Numbered from the stretch's first letter, positions 47,921 to 57,008 are shown. The stretch: 64,000 nt of DNA from JACVRW01 sp963837445 (GCA_963837445.1 CAWINK010000020.1:62001-126000); one strand, 5' to 3'. Program-made: numbers and translations. Notes: generated from the sequence alone by a model not told the origin.

Positions 47921-50080
47921 TCAGCCGGGTGCGGCGGTGCCTTCCCCGCCATCTCCGTCCCCGATGTCTGGCGCGGGTACCTCGGGAGCGGGTGTCTCGG
48001 GCTGAGGCGCCTCCTCAGGCGGCGTCTCGGTCTCCGGCGCATCGAGCGGCGCGTCCTCGTAGAAGCGCGGGTCGTACTTCGGGTCGGGCGTCGTGGAGGT
48101 CCCGGAGGGGTCGTAGTACTCGCCGGTGTTCGCCGAGCCGGTGTTCGCGTACTTGCCGAAGAACGGTGAGAACTCGGCAGGCTCGGTGGGCTGCGGGAAG
48201 TCGTCGCAGTTGTCACCGTGAGCCGTGAACATGAAGTCGTGCCAGATCCTCGCCGGCCAGGTGCCTCCGGCCACGGAGCCGATGCGCGTGGCCTCCATCG
48301 ACACCTGAGCGTCGGGATAGCCAACCCACACGGCGGTCGAGAGGTGGGGCGTGTAGCCCACGAACCAGGCGTCGTTGAAGGAGTCGGTGGTGCCGGTCTT
48401 GCCGGCCACCGGACAGCCGATCTGGGCCTCCCTGCCGGTTCCCCCGAGCACGTTCGCCTCGAGTATCTCGGTGACGGCGTAGGCCTGGCCGTCGGTGAGC
48501 ACGCGCTTGCGCTTCGGCTTGCCGAGGTCCTCGGACTTCCCGTCCGGGAACACCACCCGCTTGATCGCGATCGGCTTGTTGCGAATGCCGCCCGCCGCGA
48601 GCGTGGCGTATGCATTCGCCATCTCGAGGGGCGTCACTCCCCGCGTGAGCCCACCCAACCCCTCGGCCGCGTAGCAATCGAGGTGACTCGTCACGCCCAG
48701 GAGGTGCGCCGTCTCGCAGACCTTCTTCGGGCCGACATCGAGAATCAGCTGCGCGTAGACCGTGTTGTCCGAGGCGAGCGTGGCGCTCTTGAGGGTCATC
48801 GTGCCGTTGTAGGTGCGGCCGTAGGTCACGACCTCCCAGTCGTAGACCCCCTGCTCCGGGTCGTCGAGCTTCAGCGGCTTCGAGACGTACGTGGTGCGAT
48901 TCGGGTCGATGCCCGCGCGGATTGCGGCCGTGAGCACCATCGTCTTGAACGCTGAGCCGGGCTGGCGGTGCCCCTGCGCCGCGAGGTTGAAGGTGCGGTC
49001 CTGGTACTTGGTGCTGGACGCCATCGCGCGGATGTAGCCGTTCGAGGGGTCGATCGTCACGATCGCGGCCGACGGGTCGGTCGGGTCGTAGAGCTGTCCC
49101 ACGATCGCCTGCCGCGCGAGGTCCTGAACCTTGGGGTTGATCGTGGTGTGGATCCGCAGGCCGCCGCGGCGGACCACCCCGAACCCGTAGCGCTCGATGA
49201 GCTGCTCCTGCACGAAGTCGAACATGTACGGCTCGCGGCGCGTGACGTAGCGGGTACCGCGCTTGAGCTTCACCGGCTGTCGTGCCGCCTCGGCGGCCTC
49301 GGCCTGCGTGACGAAGCGGTTCGAGGCCATCTGCCTGAGCACCTCGTTGCGCCGCTGAATCGCGGCCTGCTCGTTGCGGAACGGGTTGTACTGCGAGGGC
49401 GCCTGGGGCAGGCCGGCGATCATCGCCGACTCGGCCAGGTTGAGGTCCCGCGCGTGCTTGTCGAAGAAGGTGACCGCGGCGGCCTCCACCCCGATCGCGG
49501 TACGCCCGCCCACGGTGCCGTACGGGACGGAGTTGAGGTAGTTGTGGAGGATCCAGGTCTTCGAGCGCTCGTCCTCGAGCTCGGAGGCCAGCTTGGCCTC
49601 GCGGATCTTGCGCGCGAAGTCGCGCTTTGGATCCTTGATGTAGAGCGCCCGGACGAGCTGCTGGGTGATGGTCGAGCCGCCCTGCACGGTCTTGCCGGAC
49701 TCGAGGTTCTTGATTCCGGCGCGCACGATTGCGTTGAGGTCCACGCCGTCGTGCTTGTAGAAGCGCTCGTCCTCGATGGCGACCGTGGCGCGGCGCAGGT
49801 TCACCGGGATGTCGCGCCAGGGCACGACGCGGCGCAGCACGTCCGACTGGATGAAGCCCAGGCGCGAGCCGTCGACTGCGTAGACGGCGGACAGCTGCCC
49901 CTTGTCCGCCGGCTTGAGTTCCGAGAGGTCGGGAGCGGTCGCGGCGATCGCGAGCACGTAGCCGATCGCCGACAGCACGGCGATCACGCTCACGGTTGCG
50001 AGGACGCCGAATCCGAGCAGCACGGAACTGCGCCCGGTGTGGCGCCTTCGCCTTTTCAACTTTCGCTGACGATGGGTCAT
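47921..50080 (-). CDS. Class A penicillin-binding protein (PBP1A)
   Basis: The 719-residue bifunctional enzyme polymerises and cross-links peptidoglycan outside the membrane. A basic cytoplasmic N-terminus and one helix (residues 20-47) precede the GT51 transglycosylase domain with EDERFYKHDGVDL (catalytic Glu103) and TVQGGSTITQQLVRALY. The transpeptidase domain has the Ser-x-x-Lys motif in RQPGSAFKTMVLTAA, SDN in TLASDNTVYAQLILD and CPVAGKTGTTDSFND. The last 90 residues are a disordered Pro/Glu/Thr-rich tail. Ddl (2.3 kb) and the M23 and L,D-transpeptidase genes in this window act on the same polymer. Confidence 0.95.
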   Translation of the reverse strand: MTHRQRKLKRRRRHTGRSSVLLGFGVLATVSVIAVLSAIGYVLAIAATAPDLSELKPADKGQLSAVYAVDGSRLGFIQSDVLRRVVPWRDIPVNLRRATVAIEDERFYKHDGVDLNAIVRAGIKNLESGKTVQGGSTITQQLVRALYIKDPKRDFARKIREAKLASELEDERSKTWILHNYLNSVPYGTVGGRTAIGVEAAAVTFFDKHARDLNLAESAMIAGLPQAPSQYNPFRNEQAAIQRRNEVLRQMASNRFVTQAEAAEAARQPVKLKRGTRYVTRREPYMFDFVQEQLIERYGFGVVRRGGLRIHTTINPKVQDLARQAIVGQLYDPTDPSAAIVTIDPSNGYIRAMASSTKYQDRTFNLAAQGHRQPGSAFKTMVLTAAIRAGIDPNRTTYVSKPLKLDDPEQGVYDWEVVTYGRTYNGTMTLKSATLASDNTVYAQLILDVGPKKVCETAHLLGVTSHLDCYAAEGLGGLTRGVTPLEMANAYATLAAGGIRNKPIAIKRVVFPDGKSEDLGKPKRKRVLTDGQAYAVTEILEANVLGGTGREAQIGCPVAGKTGTTDSFNDAWFVGYTPHLSTAVWVGYPDAQVSMEATRIGSVAGGTWPARIWHDFMFTAHGDNCDDFPQPTEPAEFSPFFGKYANTGSANTGEYYDPSGTSTTPDPKYDPRFYEDAPLDAPETETPPEEAPQPETPAPEVPAPDIGDGDGGEGTAAPG

Positions 50081-50102
50081 TAGGTTCGGCGGCGAACCAC
50101 GC

Positions 50103-50888
50103 TCAGGCCTCAGTTGAGGATAGTGCGTGTTCGCGCAGCTGACGGAGCCAGCGGAGCCGCAGCTCGGCGGCGATCTTGCCGCGCTCAGAGGGGCCCGAGG
50201 CCCAGGTCGTGGCGTTCAGCCGCACACCCTCCTTGTCCACCTCGGCCACTGTTACGTCTACGCCGTCCTCCTCGTTTCGGATCAGTTCCATCGCCTTGTC
50301 GAGATCGGCGTCGATCGGCAGCCAGACCGACACCTCCACCTGCACGCGCGGGTCGAGGATCGTGTGGTTCACGACCGAACTCTGCGCCAGGCGCTCGTTC
50401 GGCACGATCAGGCGGCGGCCGTCGTCGAGCCGGATGTACGTGTAGGTGAGCTTGATCTCCTCGACGACCCCGGTCTGCTCCTCGAACGTCACGAGGTCCC
50501 CGATCCGGATCGGCTGGGTGATCGCGAGCAGGATCCCCGCGATGCCGTTGGCGAGCGTCTGGCGGGCGGCGAAGCCCACTACGAGGCCCAGCACGGCGGA
50601 GGAGGCGAGGATGCCCTTCGCGATGGCGGACACCTCGTCGATGTTCGAAGCGGCAATCGCGGCTCCGATGAGGAGGATCAGCGCGAAGGTCAGCCGCCGA
50701 ACCATCTGCAGCCGCGTCTGCGCCGCCGGCGACAGCTCGCCTCTCGTGACCATCTCTCCCACCCGCGCGCCGCGTTTGGCGATCAGCCGATCGACCAGCT
50801 GGGCGATCACGATCGCTACCAGGAAGGCAATCCCGGCGTTGATCCAGTCGCGGTCGATTGCAGCTGTGTAGAAATGGACGTCCGGCAT
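50103..50888 (-). CDS. MscS-family mechanosensitive channel
   Basis: The frame is open upstream, but ATG 50888 (MPDVHFYTAAIDRDWINAG) gives 261 residues with one N-terminal helix. A second and a pore-lining third helix follow (AIAKGILASSAVLGLVVGFAARQTLANGIAGILLAITQPIRIGDLV, with the Gly/Ala-rich MscS pore). The beta domain contains VTFEEQTGVVEEIKLTYTYIRLDDGRRLIVPNERLAQS. Such channels open under membrane tension to release solutes during hypo-osmotic shock. Its ATG overlaps the ATG of the divergent PIG-V-like gene (CATG), so each gene's upstream region lies inside the other. Confidence 0.9.
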   Translation of the reverse strand: MPDVHFYTAAIDRDWINAGIAFLVAIVIAQLVDRLIAKRGARVGEMVTRGELSPAAQTRLQMVRRLTFALILLIGAAIAASNIDEVSAIAKGILASSAVLGLVVGFAARQTLANGIAGILLAITQPIRIGDLVTFEEQTGVVEEIKLTYTYIRLDDGRRLIVPNERLAQSSVVNHTILDPRVQVEVSVWLPIDADLDKAMELIRNEEDGVDVTVAEVDKEGVRLNATTWASGPSERGKIAAELRLRWLRQLREHALSSTEA

Positions 50889-52146
50889 GGCGTATGAGGC
50901 TACCCCCGCGCGCGTACGCGCAATCGCGGCCGCGCGCGACTCAGAGGCGTTTCGCGCCGCCTGGCGCGTGGCAGTCTCTACCCGCGCCGCGGTGCTCCTC
51001 GTGGCGATCTTCGCCGCCCTCTCCTTCGGTCCTGCGAGCGGCGGGCTCGCGCGCGAGAACGCGGCCAAGTTCGACGACCCGTCGCTCACGCACGTGGTCG
51101 CCGATCCGCTGCTGGCGCCGCTTGCCCGCTGGGACTCGGTCTGGTACCTGCGGATCGCCGACTCCGGCTACGGGGACAGCGCTCCCCGGGCTGCGTTCTT
51201 CCCCCTCTACCCGCTCCTGGTGCGGGCCGTCGCGACTCCGTTCGGGGCGTCCGCAGGCGCGCTCCTCCTGGCGGCGTACTTGGTGTCGCTCGCCGCCTTC
51301 CTCGCCGCGCTCGTTCTGCTCCACCGCCTCACCGAGCTCGAGCTGGGGCGGCGGCTCGCGCGCCCCACACTCCTTCTCCTCGCTGTCTTCCCGGCGGCCG
51401 TGTACTTCGGGGCGCCCTACTCGGAGAGCCTGTTCCTGCTGCTGGCGGTGGGTGCCTTCTATGCCGCGCGCAGCGGGAGCTGGGCCTGGGCGGGGGCGTG
51501 CGCGGGACTCGCGTCGGCCACGCGCAGCGCCGGCCTGCTGCTCCTGATTCCGCTGGCGATGCTCTGGTGGGGCTCGCGCCCGCGGCGGCCGCGCGACGCC
51601 GCCTGGCTGCTGCTCGCCCCCTTCGGGATCGCCGCCTACGCCGCGTGGCTGGGCCTCGTGGAGGGCGACGCCCTGCGCTTCCTCGACGTCCAGGAGGCGT
51701 GGTCGCGCGAGCTGAAGGTGCCGCTGGCGGGTGCATGGGACGGCCTGGTGGCCGCCGTGGACGGCGTGCGGCAGCTGGCGTCGGGCTCCCGCACCCCCGT
51801 GTACTTCGAGGTGGCCGCGGGCGACCCGTTCCGGATCGCCGCGCTGAACGTGATGCTGTTCGCGACCCTCATCTTCGCGGTCGTGGCCTCGGTGGGCGTG
51901 TGGCGCCGCCTGCCGCGGGCATACGGAGCGTGGGTGGGCACCTCGCTGCTGCTCCCGCTCACGTTCCCCGTGACCCCTCAGCCGCTCATGTCCCTGCCGC
52001 GCTTCGTGGCCGTCCTGTTCCCGCTCTTCATGTGGCTGGCCATCGCGTGCGACGAGCGCCGCAACACTGACCTGGTGGCCGCGGCGTTCGCGGTCGGCCT
52101 CGGCCTGTTCACGGCGCAGTACGCGAGCTGGCACTGGATCTCATGA
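50887..52146 (+). CDS. PIG-V/GT76-like membrane mannosyltransferase
   Basis: The 419-residue polytopic protein carries motifs of the PIG-V family: LARWDSVWYLRIADSGY (first loop, with the acidic residue), AAFFPLYPLLVRAVATPF and YFGAPYSESLFLLLAVGAF. About ten helices follow. Eukaryotic PIG-V adds the second mannose in GPI anchors; bacterial relatives are thought to use polyprenyl-phosphate mannose for lipid or wall glycans. The start at ATG 50887 overlaps the divergent mscS start. The stop overlaps the HAD gene (ATGA). Confidence 0.85.
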   Translation: MAYEATPARVRAIAAARDSEAFRAAWRVAVSTRAAVLLVAIFAALSFGPASGGLARENAAKFDDPSLTHVVADPLLAPLARWDSVWYLRIADSGYGDSAPRAAFFPLYPLLVRAVATPFGASAGALLLAAYLVSLAAFLAALVLLHRLTELELGRRLARPTLLLLAVFPAAVYFGAPYSESLFLLLAVGAFYAARSGSWAWAGACAGLASATRSAGLLLLIPLAMLWWGSRPRRPRDAAWLLLAPFGIAAYAAWLGLVEGDALRFLDVQEAWSRELKVPLAGAWDGLVAAVDGVRQLASGSRTPVYFEVAAGDPFRIAALNVMLFATLIFAVVASVGVWRRLPRAYGAWVGTSLLLPLTFPVTPQPLMSLPRFVAVLFPLFMWLAIACDERRNTDLVAAAFAVGLGLFTAQYASWHWIS

Positions 52147-52817
52147 GCACGGCCGTCCACGCGGTGCTGCTGGATGCGCTGGGCACGCTGGTCGAGCTCC
52201 AGCCACCGGCGCCGCGCCTCCAGCGGCTGTTGCGGGAGGCCGGCTTCGAGGTGAGCGAGGAGCGGGCGGCCGCCGGGTTCGTGGCCGAGATCACGTACTA
52301 CCTCGACCACCACCTCGACGGATCCGACCGCGAGCGCCTGGAGCGCCTGCGCGACCGCTGCGCGGAGGAGCTGCGAAGGGCACTCGAGCTGCCGGACCTC
52401 GACCACGCGACCGCGCGCCGCGCGATGCTCGACGCGCTCGAGTTCCGGCCCTACCCGGACGTGCTTCCCGCTCTCGGCGAGCTGCGCAAACGCGACCTGA
52501 AGCTCGTGATCGCCAGCAACTGGGACTGCTCGCTGCCGGAATGGCTGGGCCCGGCGGGCATCATGGAGCTGGTGGACGGCGTGGTCACCTCGGCCGAGGT
52601 CGGGGCGCCCAAGCCGAGCCCGCGCGTGTTCGAGCGTGCGCTCGCGATCGCCGGCGTGGAGCCTGCCCAGGCGCTCCACGTGGGAGACAAGGTCGACAAC
52701 GACGTGGAGGGGGCCCGTACGGCCGGAGTGCGCGGGATTCTCCTGCAGAGGGAGGGCGTCCCGCCGGCTGGCGTGGAGGCCATCTCCACGCTTCGGGAGC
52801 TCGCCGCCCTACTCTGA
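52143..52817 (+). CDS. HAD-superfamily hydrolase
   Basis: A 224-residue HAD protein with a helical cap. Motif I is VLLDALGTLVEL near residue 10: the nucleophile Asp is present but the second Asp (acid/base) is replaced by Leu, as in haloacid-dehalogenase-like and HDHD3-like proteins. Motif II is LVIASNWDCSL, motif III the Lys in GAPKPSPRVFERAL, and motif IV LHVGDKVDNDVEGARTAG. A phosphatase-like reaction is possible, but the motif I change makes a classic one less certain. It is coupled to the PIG-V-like gene upstream and lies 6 bases before the CPBP gene. Confidence 0.85.
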   Translation: MSTAVHAVLLDALGTLVELQPPAPRLQRLLREAGFEVSEERAAAGFVAEITYYLDHHLDGSDRERLERLRDRCAEELRRALELPDLDHATARRAMLDALEFRPYPDVLPALGELRKRDLKLVIASNWDCSLPEWLGPAGIMELVDGVVTSAEVGAPKPSPRVFERALAIAGVEPAQALHVGDKVDNDVEGARTAGVRGILLQREGVPPAGVEAISTLRELAALL

Positions 52818-52823
52818 CTGGCC

Positions 52824-53654
52824 GTGGAGCACGCCGCCATCGAACCCACGCCGCCCCCGCCCGAGCTTCCGGAGCTGCCCGAGGGGGCCGGGCCGCGCTG
52901 GCCGCCGTGGTACGCGGGGGTCGGGTTCGTCGTGGCGTTGGTCGCGACGCTCGTGGTCGTGGGCATCGTCGCGGCGGCCACCGGCGCCAGCACCGACGAC
53001 GAGAACCCGACCTTCACGGTGCTGGCCACCTTCCTCCAGGGCGTGATCTTCGTGGGTACCGCGGTGCTGTTCGCGTCCTTCGCGGGGAAGCCGCAGGCCC
53101 GGCAGTTCGGCCTGCGCCCGTCGCGCTTCTGGCCCACCGTCGGCTGGGCGGCGCTGGGTCTGGTCTCCTTCTACATCCTGGCGCTGTTCTACGCGGTGAT
53201 CGTCCAGCCGGACGCCGAGCAGACGGTGGCGCAGGACCTGGGCGCGGACGAGGGCACCCTGGGACTGATCGCGGCCGGATTCATGGTGATCTGCATCGCG
53301 CCCGTCGCCGAGGAGTTCTTCTTCCGGGGCTTCTTCTACCGCGCGCTGCGCAGCCGCTACTCGATCCTCGCAGCCGCTCTGATCGACGGCTTCGTGTTCG
53401 GCGTGATCCACTGGGACTTCTCGAGCGCCGAGGCGCTCCTGCTCGTGCCCCCGCTGGCTGCGCTCGGCGTCATGTTCTGCCTCGTCTACGAGCGCACCGG
53501 TTCGCTGTATCCGGTGATCGCGCTCCATGCGCTGAACAATGCGATCGCGTTCGGGGTGACGATCGAGGACGCGGGCGTGTCGCTGGTGCTCGGCCCGCTG
53601 ATGCTGCTCGCGTGCACGGTCGTGCCGCGAGCACAGCGGACGGCCATGGCATAG
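52824..53654 (+). CDS. CPBP-family intramembrane metalloprotease (Rce1-like)
   Basis: GTG 52824 starts 276 residues. The Pro-rich cytoplasmic start (EHAAIEPTPPPPELPELPEG) precedes about seven helices. The CPBP motifs are EEFFFRGFFYRAL (Glu-Glu and Arg), FVFGVIHWDFSS (Phe-x-x-x-His) and LHALNNAIAFG (His-x-x-x-Asn), the Rce1/CAAX protease metal site. Bacterial members process or release peptides in the membrane, and some give bacteriocin immunity. The target is unknown here. Ten bases separate it from the L,D-transpeptidase gene. Confidence 0.92.
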   Translation: MEHAAIEPTPPPPELPELPEGAGPRWPPWYAGVGFVVALVATLVVVGIVAAATGASTDDENPTFTVLATFLQGVIFVGTAVLFASFAGKPQARQFGLRPSRFWPTVGWAALGLVSFYILALFYAVIVQPDAEQTVAQDLGADEGTLGLIAAGFMVICIAPVAEEFFFRGFFYRALRSRYSILAAALIDGFVFGVIHWDFSSAEALLLVPPLAALGVMFCLVYERTGSLYPVIALHALNNAIAFGVTIEDAGVSLVLGPLMLLACTVVPRAQRTAMA

Positions 53655-53664
53655 TGAGCACCAT

Positions 53665-54652
53665 ATGAGCATCCGTCACCTCCTCCCGATCCCGCTCGTC
53701 ATGTTGGGTCTGGCGCCGATGGCGTACGCGCAGACGCCCGCGCCGACCACTCCGGTCACGCCTCCGCCCGAGCGGGCAGCCGGAAAGGCCTCGCTCTCGG
53801 TCAAGGGTGGCCTCGCGACCAAGAAGGCGCGCTACTTCGCGCCGTCGCAGGAGGTTGTGGTGCGTGGGGTCGTGAAGCCGTACGTGCCCGGCCAGGTGCT
53901 CACGCTGTACGCGATCCGGCGCGGCAAGGCCAGCAAGAAGGTGCGGCGGGCCGTCCGGGCGGCGCGGGCGCTACGAGTTCCGCTTCAAGGTCGGGAATGC
54001 GGGTCCGGTGCGGCTGGTGGTGAAGCACAGGGCGACTGACGCGCAGAAGGCCTTCCGAACGCGTGACGAGACGATCCAGGTGGTCAACTGGCAGGCCGGG
54101 GCGGGGGCACGCGGCGCGAAGGTCACCCTGCTTCAGCGGGGCCTTCTGAAGCTCGGCTTCGCCACGCCGGTCACGGGTTACTTCGATGGTCTGACCGCGA
54201 ACGCGGTCAACGCATTCCGCAAGACGAACGGCATGGGGCGCGACGGGTATGCCGCCACCTCCGTCTACGCGATGGTCCTGCGCGGCGACGGCGCCTACAA
54301 GCTGCGCTACCCGGAGTCGGGTACGCACGGCAAGCACGTCGAGTTCGACTGGTCACGGCAGGTGCTGGTACTGGCGGACCGCGGCAAGCCGTACCGCGTG
54401 TACCACACGTCGTCGGGCTCGCCGGTCACGCCGACCGTGTTCGGCAGCTACCGCTTCTACCGGCAGGATTACGGCACGAACGCGAGCGGCATGGTGCACT
54501 CGTCGTACTTCATCGGGGGATACGCGATCCACGGCTACGCGTCGGTGCCCAACTATCCCGCGAGTCACGGTTGCCTGCGCGTCCCGATCCCGAGTGCGCT
54601 GTCGATCTTCAACTGGATCGACGTCGGCGACCCGATCCAAACCTACGAGTAG
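53665..54652 (+). CDS. L,D-transpeptidase with peptidoglycan-binding domain (one frameshift)
   Basis: The protein starts with a signal peptide (MSIRHLLPIPLVMLGLAPMAYAQ). The first frame continues to KVRRAVRAAR; one extra G in 53966-53968 shifts into RYEFRFKVGNAGPVRL and on to the stop, about 328 residues. A PG_binding_1 domain (KVTLLQRGLLKLGFATPVTG, YFDGLTANAVNAFRKTNGM) precedes the YkuD catalytic domain with IGGYAIHGYASVPNYPASHG and the catalytic CLRVP motif. It forms 3-3 cross-links or anchors proteins to peptidoglycan. A strong terminator follows at 54678. The break is probably a sequence error. Confidence 0.9.
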
Positions 54653-54677
54653 CCCCAGCGCGAAGGCCAGAACGCGA

Positions 54678-54704
54678 AGACCCCGCTCGGAGCGAGCGGG
54701 GTCT
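54678..54704. terminator. Bidirectional terminator hairpin between convergent genes
   Basis: A perfect 12-bp stem, AGACCCCGCTCG and CGAGCGGGGTCT, with loop GAG lies between the L,D-transpeptidase stop (plus) and the M23 peptidase stop (minus). It can serve transcripts from both sides. Confidence 0.8.
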
Positions 54705-54766
54705 CCACGGTTCCCCCTTTGGTCCGCCGGCCCACTGGGCCGGCGGCCACTTTGCGCGGGCGCGCC

Positions 54767-56376
54767 CTACTGCACGGCGGCAGTAGCGGCCGCGTCCACC
54801 TGAGCTTGCTCCGCGCCGGCGTCTGCCGGAGCGGCCGCCTCGACGGCGACGGGCTCGGGCGCGACCTCGGCCGGCGCGGCCACCTGCGCCTCCACGGCGA
54901 CCGGCTCGGGTGCGACCTCGGCCGGCGCGGCCACCTGGGCCTCGACGGCGACCGGCTCGGTGCGACCTCGGCCGGCGCGGCCACCTGGGCCTCGACGGCG
55001 ACCGGCTCCGGTGCGACCTCGGCGGGCGCGGCGACCTGCGTCTCCACGGCGACCGGCTCCGGCGCGACCTCGGCCGGCAAGGCGACCTCGACGTCGACCG
55101 CTCCGGTCGGCGCGGCCTCGGCCGGCACCGGGGCCGCCTCGGTCGCCGCCGTCTCGGTCGTGGTGGCCTCCGTCGTCGCGACCTCGGTGGGCGCGACCGC
55201 CTGGGCCTCACCCTCCGCCGTCGGCGCCGCCTGCACGCTCTCGGCGGTAGCTGGCTGCGTCGTGGCCGTGGTGGCCGTCGCGCTGGACTCCGTCCCGGCG
55301 CTGCTCGCGCCGGCCACGGTGGCCCGCTTGCCCGGGATCGTCGAGCCGCCCGACAGGTAGGTGCTGGGGTTCTGCGCCTGCCCGTTCACGCGAGTCTCGA
55401 AGTGCAGGTGCGGTCCGGTGCAGCTACCGGTGCAGCCCACGTAGCCGATCACCTGGCCCTGCTGCACCTGGGCGCCGTTCGACACTCCGAAGCGCGACAG
55501 GTGCGCGTAACACGTCGAGAACTGGCTCGTGTGAGTGATGCACACCATGTTGCCGTAGCCGCTCTGCTGCCCGGCCAGGCTGACCGACCCGCAGGCGGCC
55601 GCATGGACGGGCGTGCCCGTGGGCGCGGCGATGTCCATGCCGTCGTGGTTGCGTCCTCCGCGCGGCCCGTAGGGCGACGTGACCGTTCCCCTGACGGGGG
55701 TCGAGATCGTGGCCGAGCCGCACGAGCCTCCTGCCGGAGCCTCTGTCGTGGGCAGCGTGGTGGGCGTGGTCGAGGACGGCGGCGTGGCGTTCACCTGCCC
55801 GCCGACCGTGGTGCCGGCACCGGTGTCGCCCTGCACGGCCAGGTCGGCGCCCGCCTGCTGGAGCCTCTGCTCGACCTCCTGCTGCACCTGCGGCGGGACG
55901 TTCGAGCCGCCGATGGACGCGCCGCTTGCGCCGGCCTGGGCGAACAGCGAGGACCAGGTGTTCGGGCCGACGATGCCGTCCACGTCGAGGCCCGCCGCCA
56001 GCTGGTACTTGCGCACGGCCGTATCCGTCTGGGGTCCAAAGATGCCGTCGGACGCCACGCCGAGCTTCGTCTGCACGTGAGCCACGAGGTCGCCCTCGCT
56101 CCCCACACGCAGCGGCAGCCCGCCCTCGCGGATCTCGATAGCCCTGTTGGCGGGTGACTCCGCGGCAACCGCCGCGCTCACGTCGCCCGAAACCTGGGCA
56201 GCTGCGAGCGGCGCGCCGGGGCCGGCCACGACCGCCGTTGCGAGCGCGGCCGACATGTGCTTCTTGCGGTTGTTCTCGCGCCGAGCCTTCGGAAGCAGCT
56301 CACGCCTGCGGCGCGACCGTGTGAGCGAGCGGGTCCAAAGCTCGGGCGTAGCCAGATCACGGTGGGCGTTCGTCAT
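54767..56376 (-). CDS. M23 endopeptidase with peptidoglycan-binding domain and repeat tail (one frameshift)
   Basis: ATG 56376, after AAGGAAGGGG, starts a secreted protein of about 536 residues. A basic leader ends near PLAAAQVSG. PG_binding_1 follows (LVAHVQTKLGVASDGIFGPQ, KYQLAAGLDVDGIVGPNTW), then a linker and the LytM domain with GPRGGRNHDGMDIAAPTG (His-x-x-x-Asp) and CTGPHLHFETRVNG (His-x-His). The tail is tandem repeats of VAAPAEVAPEPVAVEAQ. A one-base deletion in one repeat copy (54957-54961) breaks the frame. Corrected, the protein ends AATAAVQ at 54767. A c-di-AMP riboswitch lies upstream. Confidence 0.88.
54861..55063 (+). repeat. 51-bp tandem repeats in the M23 peptidase tail
   Basis: Four consecutive near-identical units start at 54861, 54912, 54962 and 55013, each beginning GCGACCTCGG. 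Three are 51 bases (17 codons) and the second is 50, lacking one G near 54960, which causes the frame break. A fifth, diverged part-unit follows. The repeat encodes an Ala/Pro/Val/Glu-rich extended tail. Confidence 0.85.
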
Positions 56377-56391
56377 CCATGTCCCCTTCCT

Positions 56392-56530
56392 TTCGGGCCT
56401 ACGGGGTTAGCTGACGGGCTCGCGCTGGAAGATGCGCTACGCGGAAGTCAGGTCCGCGATTCGCCCCGGGGTGACACGGCGGTCACCCAGTTGGTTCCCC
56501 CGTTCTGGTCGTCCCGGTTGGGACTTCCAG
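56392..56530 (-). promoter_or_regulatory. c-di-AMP (ydaO/yuaA-type) riboswitch upstream of the M23 gene
   Basis: Minus-strand strings typical of the ydaO motif occur in order: GGGGGAACCAA (56501-56491) followed by a GGTGACC, GGGGCGAATC (56467-56458), and the 3' core GCCCGTCAGCTAACCCCG (starting at 56419), ending in TAGGC. The element ends about 20 bases before the peptidase start codon. In actinobacteria this class commonly precedes cell-wall hydrolase genes and turns expression off when c-di-AMP is high. Outer boundaries are approximate. Confidence 0.85.
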
Positions 56531-56606
56531 ACTCGGCGCTTGACTTGCTTTCTCAGCAACAACCCCGGGCCGGGGAAGTTGCGTGGGGCGCACCCTAGCG
56601 AACGCG

Positions 56607-57008
56607 CTAGGCGGTACGCCAGTCGCCGCCGGTCTCGCGCTCCTTGGGGAGCATGTTCGCGAGCATTCCGAGGCCGAGGCCGTACAGGAGAAGAGCCAGA
56701 ATGGCGGGAAGTCCGTGCGTGACCCAGCGATCGTCGGAGTCGACGAGGTTGGTGAACGGGCCGAGGAGGATGTCGTTGGCGTCATCGACCCACTCGCGGA
56801 AGATGCCGTTCGCCTGCTCGCGCGCGACCTCCTGGTCGGAGGTAGGCGCGATCGGGGCCGGGTCGATAATGGTGCCCGTTACCTCCTTGTCCAGCTTGTT
56901 CTGCTGGTTCTGCGAGCCACGCCCGAGCTCGTCGGTCGCGAAGAACGCGAAACCGAGCAGGACGATGATTGAGGTAAGGATGGCCACGAGGCGGACGAAT
57001 GAGCCCAT
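56607..57008 (-). CDS. Small two-helix membrane protein of unknown function
   Basis: The 133-residue protein has an N-terminal helix (FVRLVAILTSIIVLLGFAFFATD). A hydrophilic middle follows (QNQQNKLDKEVTGTIIDP, REQANGIFREWVDDANDIL), then a second helix (WVTHGLPAILALLLYGLGLGMLA) and a short charged end (PKERETGGDWRTA). I do not recognise a family; similar short proteins occur in actinobacteria. It diverges from pyrE with 59 bases between starts. The position downstream of a c-di-AMP-controlled gene is probably fortuitous, because the riboswitch begins beyond its stop. Confidence 0.7.
   Translation of the reverse strand: MGSFVRLVAILTSIIVLLGFAFFATDELGRGSQNQQNKLDKEVTGTIIDPAPIAPTSDQEVAREQANGIFREWVDDANDILLGPFTNLVDSDDRWVTHGLPAILALLLYGLGLGMLANMLPKERETGGDWRTA

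Noticed and set aside
54643..54960. Arg/Pro-rich C-terminus of the M23 peptidase reading through the terminator
   Set aside because: It begins at a one-base deletion within a tandem repeat; the other frame continues the repeat and stops at 54767.
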